The notes under the pieces were generated by a model, which saw nothing but the letters and a program-made list of their open reading frames with translations, was not told the DNA's origin and did not search any database. DNA of 23,401 nucleotides. It comes from Phoronis ovalis. Its lineage: Eukaryota > Phoronida > Phoronidae. Below, piece by piece: positions 1-11,000 of the stretch. Each line of letters starts with the position of its first letter. Within the stretch, counting starts at the first letter, position 1. Location: contig JAOXYB010077166.1 in the NCBI GenBank assembly GCA_028565635.1, forward strand, positions 1 through 23,401, given 5' to 3'. The position numbers were made by a program, and so were the translations under genes.

Positions 1-46
1 GGTGATTGTTTTGTCTTGTTTTTGAAGGGGATGTGTTGGTGTATGT

Positions 47-70
47 CCCCCCCCCCCCCCCCCCCCCCCC
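47..70 (+). repeat. Homopolymer run of 24 C
   Basis: Uninterrupted C run; G-run on the gene's transcript strand. Length is likely polymorphic or affected by sequencing error. Confidence 0.97.
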
Positions 71-399
71 GCTAAAAATGTCTATTATTAATGCCCTCAG
101 TTACAAATGCCTTTTAATGGTATGATAATGACACAGGTATTATTTCTACTAACACATAAAGATTCACACTGCGGTTATTTGAATTGCTCGAACAAGAGTA
201 GCAAATATCTCTGCTGCATGCACAATGTCCCAAATATAAAATATTACAAGCCATGATACCATAGGATCTCATCTCGTTGCCAATGGTAGCAAATTCATCT
301 TCAAAGTCTGAATGCATAAACTGTTGCTTTTTATGAAGGTTATGCAAACTTGTAATTGTAAACATTCCAGAAGCATAATCTGGTTGAATGTGGAATAAA

Positions 400-840
400 T
401 TGTGAATCATACATGCATCTCGGCTTGTCTGTGGAAAAACCACTCACATATAAATCTTAAAATAGGATTTGATCATAAAAATCACTCATGCATTTGTTAC
501 GTGGAAATCATTCACATATCAACTTGTCTTTACAACAACATGCATCATGATTTCTCCTTGGGAGGTATTTTCTGTATGTGGAAATGATTCATGCATCCCG
601 ATATACCTAGTATAAAAAAAAGTTGGAAGAATGTGTCATAGTTTAGCTGTGTATGTCACATATGCTTTATAATTTGCAGTAAAACATTTTATCCGACTTC
701 ATTTCACCTGTGGATAAATCTACTCATATACTAAAGTATTTCATGCGAGATTTCCCTGTGAAAAAGATAAAACATGTATCAAGTTTTTCCATTCATGCAT
801 GATCTTACTCATCCATTAAAGCATCTGTTACAAAGCCTGA
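400..840. repeat. Loosely repetitive stretch with CATGCAT and GTGGAAA motifs
   Basis: CATGCA recurs at 412, 487, 539, 590 and 794, and GTGGAAA or GTGAAAA follows or precedes several of these, as in an eroded tandem repeat with a unit of about 50-80 nt. Copies are too diverged to define a consensus by eye. On the transcript strand each gives UGCAUG. Confidence 0.45.
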
Positions 841-2076
841 AAGCATTGAGTCTGCTGACCAATTAGAAGCTGTGGTAGATAGTGTCACATCTTTAGCAGT
901 TGTAACCTGTAACCTAAATTACCAATCAGATTTAACAGCATATAAGTAACAAACACTAGTGACACTCAGTGGCAAACTGTTAAAGTGATACATGAACTTA
1001 AAATATATGCACACTGACATGTGGAACACAAAAATGTTATTAACAGTGTTAGTGTGACTCTGATTCTTTATCAAAACAAACTCAAACTAGAACACAAGTG
1101 AAATGAACTGAACACATTATTGTGTATCTAATGTTTCATTTTTTATAAAACTAATTCAAACTGGTACACAATGTAACACAATATTCACCCAGCTTCTTCT
1201 CCAAACATATATCTGTAGAAGTAATGCAAAAAATTTGTAGAAATATGCAAAACGTTTTTGAGTCTAATTTCTAAGCTAATATCATATATATGTACATCAT
1301 TTTATTGGCGACAGAAAACTAAGCCACCTATGAACATTATTATATTGTGAAATAACTGTAGTCTCAAAAAGCTTTATTTAATGCAGCAGGAATACAGGAG
1401 AGTGTAGCTAATTTCAATAACATATTAATTAAAACCTTTCTACAATTCTGGCAACTCTGTATGCAGTGCAGAGTGCAGTCCTGCCAATACAAAATGGCAA
1501 TTACCACTCTCACTGCAATATGAAGGTGAACAGAACATAATATCACTCCACTGTTAAACAAACCGAATAGTGAAACAAACACCAGTCTGTCAGCACTGAT
1601 CAGTTCACCAGTCAGATCTGACATCCTTACCAATAAACTAATAAAAAAAGTATTAGTCAGATGTGACCAGTCAAAAAAAACATCCTTGTGAATATCCTAA
1701 AGCCACAAGCTAGATCTGACCAATCACTACTAGCATTACAATAAGTGAAGATTTGTACAATGTCTCAATGTCATGACCCACTGACAGACTGTATCAAAAT
1801 GATAAGCATGATAACACTTAACCAATACAAAGTTAGTAAAAAAATATCTGCATTTGTGATTCTCTAGAATTTAGTTTTAAGTTCAATGAAAACTGCAGTC
1901 ACATGACATATAATGAATAATTTCCAATACTGTTAGAAAATATGGTATTTTATGACCAATACAAACAAGAATAGCAGATGATGGATATCTTGCAAGTTTT
2001 CAACATGAACTTATTAGTAAATTCTTTATTTGTCAAACGATGTCTGAATGTCATTGTGTCTGCTTTGTGTACTTAC

Positions 2077-2094
2077 TCAATGAGAGCAGGATCC
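2077..2094 (-). CDS. Cav2: Candidate 18-nt microexon B in the IIIS3-S4 linker
   Basis: Transcript strand reads taaccatatttcag, GGATCCTGCTCTCATTGA, gtaagt. It is exactly as long and in the same phase as microexon A, adding S-DPALI-(D/E). Either, both or neither can be included without shifting frame. The donor is a full consensus match. Confidence 0.55.
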   Translation of the reverse strand, partial: GSCSH

Positions 2095-5000
2095 CTGAAA
2101 TATGGTTATTAAAAATTGTTAGATATAAATTACAAAACATATAAAGAGCCATTCCTACCACAAAGATTTTAAAATATAAAAAATATAATTGAAGTTTTTG
2201 ATACATTGAGGTTTTTCCTAATCAAATTAATTTTAAACCAGCCAGCAAACATAGTATTATTTTAATAGTTACAGCACTGCTAGAACTGTAAAAGGAATAA
2301 TTAATTCCATTGACTGCAAGAAATGCAATTTTTAAATTAGCTTTGTGCCACACTTGGACTGAAAAGTTTTCATAATCTGCATAACAGCCAGAAAATGAGT
2401 AAACTAGAGTAATTAAATTTTTAAATTCTAGTTACATTTATGAAGTAAAAATGGCTCTTTAAACTTAATCCACCTCCACCCCAAATTATGAAATCCTCAA
2501 CCATATGGTGAACATGGCACTTGGTGATCTGTTGTGAATAGTTGAATGTTCTGCGCTACATTAACATTATAACAGTAATTAGTACTGAGACATTAATTTA
2601 TTTTGTTGTGTATCTGTGACTGTCAAAGAAAAAACAGTTAATTGTTATCTTGGAAAACAGAGAAATTCATAAAATACTCAATAAAGTGTAGTATAAAGTT
2701 AAAAGATCAGAAATAAATCAGAAGGCCAAAGGTTAAAGGTCATGCACTTTGTGACCCAAACTTACCCTTCAGCAGTATTACTCCTGAGAAATGTAAAAAA
2801 TAATCAGTAAGATCAGACAAGCAGACAGATGTAGAACATGATAAAAATTATACGAATAGACACTGGGGAGTTCGGGATAAAGATTCTTTTTTGCCAGTGT
2901 AGAATCTTTGCCCCTCCTGGTAGACATAAAAAAATCAAAGATGTCTAGAACAAATATCAAGAAAAAATACGTAAGATGGAATAAGCAATAGACTATTTGC
3001 ATACACTTGGTGGAGCCACCAGTCGTTGACTGATACCTTCCTAGCATGTCGCATTTTGTGAATGAACTATGACGTAGTTTCCTGTGCACTCATGCCATTC
3101 ACTAAAAGCTACATTCTCCACTTTCTTCGCATTAGTATTTCAACACATAAGCAATTATTCATATTAAATATTTTTATTACTTTGATTAAATTTCACCGTT
3201 TAATGCATTCATAAAGTAAGGTTTTAAAAACCAAAAATTGAATTCAACTGAAGGATGCCTGGATTTAATGGTGGCACCCTCAAGTGCATGCAAACAGTCT
3301 ACTGTTATGTATGCCCTCCTGTCTACAAAATTCATAAATGTGTTAAGAGGATAACAAACATAAACCAAAAAAAACACCAAAAAATCATCAATTAATTACT
3401 TCATAGAATACACAATATACAATCACCAAAAACATTCTACCCCATAAATTATACATAATAGTCCAATTTATTCAAATTATTCCTAATTTCATGGAATAAA
3501 TTGGACACCGACTTGGTAAAATGACAAATGCAAGCTTTAGAACACAATTATTATTGACCTCTTAGAATTTTTAGTAAGAAAATACTTTTTTATATTACAA
3601 TTTTATTACATAATACATCTAAAAATTAGTAACATAACACTTACGAGAAAGCAAATGCAATCAAGGCACAAATAACAACAGTCGCATCTAAAATATTCCA
3701 CAAGTCTCGAACATATGCCCCAGGATGGAAAATTATTCCCAAATCCACAATCTGTAAGCAGATCACACAATCCATAAGTTTGATCATAAAAAGTTATTCA
3801 CTGATTGTAATATTATCACTTCTTGGGACCCAAGAGAACAATTACTTTTTCAAAATTATGAAAATAAGAAAGAATGAAACAGCAATACACACTTTAAGAA
3901 TTATGCATAGATTTCAATGAACGGTACCTTGAGTAGCATTTCTATAGTAAAGACTCCAGTGAAGATGTAATCGAAGTAGTTTAGATACTCATTCCTCAGT
4001 GAATTCTCAACAACTGGGTCCTCGGCAGCAAGAGCCACGCTACTTGCACATATAACTATCATGATAAATAAATCAAAGAAGCGGAGATTCACAACAAAAT
4101 GGCAGAAACGGCGTACTCTAAAATATACAAAAAAAACATGTTTTAATGACTTCTAATGTAAGTAATTTGTAATGGTTAGGCATGATATCAATTTTATTTG
4201 TATAAACGCAGCTAACATCAGCAAAATAAAAACAGGGCAAAAAGCACTGTATAGAAGTATTATGTGTGATTACAAAATACTCAGAAGTAATTAAAAATGC
4301 AAGTTTCATAAATACCCAGGACAAAGTAAATTTTACTTCAAAAGTATTAGTTTTTATTCATTCAAATTTTTAAAATGATATCTTTTGAAACAATGTTTGA
4401 AAATGTGCATGATCATATGATTATCCATATTTTAGTTGCAGTAATTAAGGACAACATAAACATATATTTATTAATTTGATTATATTTAACCTTCATTAAT
4501 GACGATTCAGAAAAAAAAGAATAGACTATAGCTAACTTACGGATTAGTTGGTCCAAATATAAACATAGAGCTATATGGTAACATTGGTTTCGGCCCCGTT
4601 GATGAGTTTTGAGGCTCTTCCTCTGGGGGCTGAGAAGTGACAGTGTTCTGACTAGTCAGGGTGTTATTCTTAGGATCCATCTGTAGACCCATCTGATTGT
4701 CCCTGATGCTCGAATCACCAACCTTACTACTGCTGCAAGGAAAAAAGAACACTAGTGAGTCAACTCTACGCATGTTCCTGCTGAAAAGGCAAAGTCAAAA
4801 AACAGGCCATGGTGCTGTCAAGATATTCATGGTGACCTCTTGTACTGTGTCTCTTATGGTTAATATTTAAGAACATTGATTTCAGCTGGACGCATGTGGA
4901 ATTTCTTCCAAACAGGTAGCATTTGCAGCATTAACAATTTCATACAAAAGTTGGGAATTATTTCTAAACATTGTTTTTATTTCAGTTACATCTTGTACCA

Positions 5001-8000
5001 GAATTGTTAGTTTGTCACATTTGACAGCTTACTAACTTATATAAACAGAACACGAGTACTTACAAGTTAAAGTTTCCAGTCTTTGGATCAGTCTCATTAT
5101 TTTGTGGCGATGGAGGACAGATATTTACTTGCGGAGGTTCAATACCACTGATGACAATGTCACCAATTTCTCTCTCGACAGCATTAATCAAACGCTATTT
5201 AAAAGAATATATGTTATATAGTTAGCATGATAGTCAACAGTAAGTTCAGTTTACCAGTAGCTTGTTAATAATGTCTGTCACAAGTTTAATATTCACATCT
5301 AAATCAGTAATGATGGGTGGTTGGTAGGGGTGAGAAACTAAAGTTTTTGCACTAAGTTAATGACATGATTGTATATGGAGGGAGACTGCTATCCATTATC
5401 CCACTGATACATGTAAGATTAAAAATTTTAAATAATGCTTTTTGGTTTATGTTGTTGATAAACCTATTATAATTGTATGAATACACATGGAAACATTTTT
5501 ACCTCTTTATTTGCCTCCTCCGCCTCCTCTTCAGCAGCTGTGAGTTCCTGGGCATTGGCTAAGTTGTCCACAGCGATAGCCAAGAAGACATTCAACAATG
5601 TGTCTGTTAGATGTTAAGGATATATACTTACTCCACATTTACCTAATTCCTCAAAGGGATACTTAAGAGCACTAATATAAACAATATGTCAGTGAAGAAT
5701 CACATACTCATAGGCTAATGTATTTGAAACATTATGAAGATTAATTTTTGTGTTAACATATGGTTTTAAAAAAAATAAGTTAGAGTGAAAAGAATTTTGT
5801 CAGTATAATTTTTGATATTTCACCAACTTTATAAAAATAATTCCATGTTTTGTTATCTATGCCAAGCAACCCGAAAAACTTTTCAAAAAAGGCCTAAGTA
5901 TACGAATCTCTCAAGTGAGGAGAAATGAGTCACAGTTCACAAAATGTACAGGCTGGGAACGTTTAGGTTATCAAAAAGTAGGTCCACCAGGTGCATGTAT
6001 TTATGCATGGAAGAATAATCTAATTTTTATATCTTTGTGAGCTAAAAGGATACAATTTCCAAACATCACGAGGATAACAAAGTACAGTGAATACAGCATT
6101 CCAAAGTTTTCTATTCCACCCTGGGATCGTATTCCGTTATACATAACTTCATTCCAATCTTCCCCTGTTAGGATCTGCACATGGATATGTTAAATACTTG
6201 AGTAAAGCAATGGAGATTGTTAATAAATTACAGAAAGTAAAAGGTATTACATGCCAATGATAATCAGAACAAACAGGTACAGTAAGTAATCTTAGCTTTT
6301 TTTTTACATTGTTTACTTGATATTTAATAAAATGTTGACTTTGAAGAGTTAAGAATAGGTTAGAAAATAGAATAACATCACTCAGAAAGTAACATTTATA
6401 ATTATAACAGAGTGTAAATGATGGTGTGAAAAATGAAAAAAATATGGTTTAGAATCTTCTTAATAATCTGTTTTACTTAATTTTAAAAAAATAATTAAAT
6501 CTTTTACTGGTTACTGTTTTCCTGAGCATTTCATAAGATTATCAGTATGGGGATACTCCTAGGGCAGGACATTCTTAATGGTGTGGTCAACAGTGGGAAT
6601 TGGGATCAACTAGAAACATTATGAGAGCTAATTTCAAATCAGTTATAATTATTAAATATAGTTTACCAGCAAACAATAAAAGTTATTAGTGCACTTCTAT
6701 AAAAATTGGACACTGTTTTCAATTTTTACTAAGTATATAGGTAAACAATATTTTATACGAAATTTAATGGCAATAAAAAAGTGTTAATTTTTGATAACCA
6801 GTACCAGTCCCAAACCACCATCCATAACAAAAACACTAGTCCCCTTACAACTAGGGTGGTACACACCAACTCATGAAATGCTCAGACAAAGAGGAGACTT
6901 AAAATATTTCAAAAACACATCCCAGCCATCAAAATCTCACTCTAGCAGATTCACTTGATAGTAGTTATAGATTTTGATAGTCAAGTTGATGCTTCGAGTT
7001 GATACCTGGAACACCGTCAGAAGTGCCATTGTAAATGAGTCAAAATTGGCGTGTGGTCGACCTTCAGGAAAATTCCACCTAAAGAAGTGGATGAACAGAG
7101 AAAATGGAGATAAAATAAAAACATAACACAAAAGGCATTACATAATGGCAACTCAAGAATTCCCAAAGCAGGTCAAAGGTCATGTGCCATCAGGCACATG
7201 CTTTCTAAATGCATGGTTGAATATATGTTTCATGCTTTTGGTGATGGGCAGGCACTCCTAAAAGTTGGTGATGCAAAAATAGAGTGATGTGCATGTGGTA
7301 TCCAAAATGCCAGGGAAGTGATCATGCATTTGATTGGATTTGTGCAACTGATGAAAAGAAATGGAAAAACCTGTGTCATAGTTTAAATTTGCTTGATAAT
7401 GGGTTTACATAAAATAAGGTGTGGCTAAATGAAGATTAGGATTTGAAGCCCAAACCACATTTAAGGGATGTCAGGTAAAAGGTTTTCATATATCTAAGGG
7501 AGGTTCCGACTGGATAACATTTACTGCAAACCCAATTCAAGGAATGATATTTTGGGGAACTTATCAAGTAAGTGACATTTTATACCATATCTATGCCAGA
7601 TAGTTATGGTTAAAAACAGGCACTTGACATGTAAAATTGGATGACTGTGATTTAGTGCTTTGAGAATTCTTTTATTTGCAAGTTGCATCACTCTAACAAA
7701 CCTGAAACACCGTCATCAACGCCATATGAAATTTATCAAAGTGTTGAGACGGTCGACCTGTAGGAAAATTCCACCTAATCGAAATAAAGCATAAGCTAGT
7801 AAATAATTGTTTGATACTAAAGTTCAGAGTGCCACAACAACATTAATTATTTAAATACTCCCTTGAACCCCTCTATGAGTGTTCTCCTGTAAACTAGGAA
7901 AAGCTTCACATACCTTGCATGTAATGAAGTCTCTTTTGTTTTAATAATACAATATACAATGCAATACAAGACTCTCTAACTGTAGTTTCCCAATTGTGGT

Positions 8001-11000
8001 ATTATGAAGATATGTAGGTTAACTTACCATTCGTATGAATGTAAAATCGTGTATGTTATGGATAAAATAAATATTATTTATTTTGTTGCAAAAAAAGCTA
8101 GGCTAGCACCCACAGTGACTTTTATTTACAATTAATTGACAATTTTAGTCTCCAAGTTCCTAAGAATTATAAACTAGCAGTTAGACTAAGAGAATTCAAT
8201 CTGTGATGAGCTAGAAATTATACCTTACATACTAACAAACCGAAAGTCAGACTTACCCTCCTCCAAACAGTTGCATACCCAGCAAAGCAAAGATAAGTAT
8301 AAACAAGAAGAGCAGGAACAATAAGCTGACAATAGATCTCATGGAGCTGAGCAATGATATTACGAGATTTCTCAATGCCGACCAGTATCTAAAATATAAC
8401 AAGAGTATATAAACAATTGAAAAAAATACTCAGAGATTAAACATTATATCGTAGCTGTTGAGCGTCTTGTCAGGACATAAACACACAAAAATATGCAAAT
8501 TCCTGGTCATTTTATAATATCTAAAAATAATTTTATGCACTAACAACTTTGTATGCCCATCACCTTCTTTGTGCCTGTATTTGACCTCAATAGCATTCTT
8601 TCACCTTTTTATTTTAAAAGATTGGTACAGTCTGCTATTTTAAGACATTAACAAAAGGTTTTGATGTTAGCCATCAGTTGAGCCAGGAATGTCTGAGCTA
8701 TACAGCTCTAATTGTGAAAACTAGTTACAAAATGGATGCCAGGCTAGTATAAAATAGTATTTCTACCAAAACATCACATACTGCTTCTCTGACATTTAGC
8801 CACAAAACCAAATTACTAATTAAAACTTCCACACATATTGTAGTCTTAGCTACTGGCTCATGCTCATATCCTTGCCCTCCTTACTGACCTGGTAACCTTG
8901 AAGATTCTCAGCAGTCTTAAAGCACGAAGAACACTGAAGCCGAATGAATCTTCTTTGAAAATGCCCCAAAAAACTTCAAACAAGCTCCCAACAATGACCT
9001 GGAAAACATTACTGCCATTTATAACTTTGAAACATTGACAAAAAACAAGACAAAAAAATCAAATCGGATAGGCAAAGAATGCAAAATAGAATTCCACAAA
9101 GTATGAAAAATATGGATTTTTTTCCCTTTTATGTTATGAATATAATTATGACAAAAAACAGAAACTTCAAATTGTGATTTATTTAATTTATTTCTCTCAG
9201 TACCCATTTACTGTCTCAGTCAAGATTCTGTACACCAGTCATCTAGTGAATTGGGGTTGGCTGTCACAATATTAGAATATAGTATCATAAATTTATGCAT
9301 ACAATAATGAAAATAATAACTTACTACACAATCAAATATGTTGAATGATGATTGAAAATAGATATGAACTCCTAGCCCATACATCTTTATACACATTTCA
9401 CTGATAAACAAGCACAGAAATACATATTCAGCTTTTCCTGAAAGTAAAATATTAGTAACAATTTAAATTTTGCAAATCAGAGTTAATGGCAAAGTTGTGA
9501 TAACATACTTGCAGGAGTTTGTGACAGTCTTAAAATAATTAAATTTAGTGAACTATCAAACAAAAAACTTTAGCTACTTTAAGACCTGAGGTATATATTT
9601 GTAAACACTTGGTAAACACTCAGCAAAGTTCAAAATGCAATGTAACATAATTACATTTTGTTAGCAACATGAAACCAGTTTTAGGGTTCCAATACAGATA
9701 TTTAGATACATATTTCTATAACATTTATGGTTGGTAAAAACATTTTATGAACAATAAACTACTTCTACTTGCCTAAGAAATCAGTCAACCATTGTGGTTG
9801 ATTATAATGTTCCACAGCAACACATAACGTATTTAAAAAGACAAGAACAATGACCACCCAGTAAAACTGTTGTGACTTCACAATACGACGCACAAAAAAT
9901 CTGTAAAATATAGAAAAATAACAGTATGAGATTTTGTACTGTATATAAATAAATATAGTACTGTTTTACCCCCATATACAAGCCATCTATAACACAGTCA
10001 GATCTAAGATTCTTAAATAGATATACAGTCTACATTTCTCATTGCTGTCTTGGTTAGATTGTTAGTGTAACCCTTATCTCAGCCACATTCTTATTTCTTA
10101 TAGTATTGTATCATTTTCTCTTAGCAAACACATTGTAACTTTTTGAAGTTAGATATGGTGGGAGTGATGATGTGAATACACATTACCATGAGTGACAAAA
10201 ATAGTGAGTTAGTTTTATTTGTAATTGCAATAATGAGTCGACGTGATCAGTCCTCTGTGGTATTATAACTCACATTATACTGACTTTTTCACTTCTGTCC
10301 CAAGTGTTTATAAGCTCGCAACTTTCACTCACTCTAATAAAACTTCACATCAAAAACTGCAGATGGCATAAGGTAACCAAAGGAAAGCCATACTGAATAT
10401 AGTTCCTATGATAAATACATACTTTCTTCCTTCTTTCTCTCTTTTCTACAGTGTTTACTATTTGATGGTACAACTTGGCACAAAGTCAAAAACAAAATTT
10501 ATCAAATGCTAACTTTTAAGGATTTTTTTAGTATGGTAAAGCTGCATCTTTCCTGCTTGTGATTTTCAAAATGCATAACAGACGGTCTTAAGTTAGCTAT
10601 TGGTTAACAAATTTAATGGTCATATCAGGATAATAAATTCTGGGGTGTGAAAGGATACAATATTCTTCAATAGTGTCAGGCCAAATATTACTTAAAAAGG
10701 ATTTTCCTTCAACGAAAACAGAAGGAAAAATCAGTAGTGTCCTTATGCCAATTACAATTCACAGCAACAGAACACTGCACACCTGGCCGTTAGGTGTTAG
10801 AGGAACATTATACAGCCCAAAAGGTTCACCAATCACCCACTCCCTCCCAAAGTGGCATGCACTCGGTTTATATTGTGCACACTGATGTAGAGCACATACT
10901 CTGTGGTAGTTCACACTGACATTGGCTTATCATAGTTATACATTACCTCCGAGCATCAGACTTCCTGGAAAATAGTGCAGGTCAAGTTCAAAGCTAGGTT

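Larger units (their letters stand above)
1..2076 (-). other. Intron downstream of the microexons, running off the left edge
   Basis: The next expected exon (IIIS4, with an INTIKSLRVLRVLRPLK-like sequence) is not present, so the intron is at least 2076 nt. It holds a 24-nt C run (47-70) and a loosely repetitive stretch (about 400-840). Open frames at 114-443 and 1364-1633 have no recognisable similarity. Confidence 0.75.

Noticed and set aside
114-443. 109-residue open frame on the minus strand
   Set aside because: No recognisable domain, unlike the next expected channel exon, and lies in an intron with low-complexity neighbours.
10651-10658. GTATCCTT on the transcript strand, like a U12 donor, in the intron before IIS1
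   Set aside because: The sequence before it shows no exon fitting phase 2, and the intron already has ordinary GT and AG ends at 11672 and 9901.
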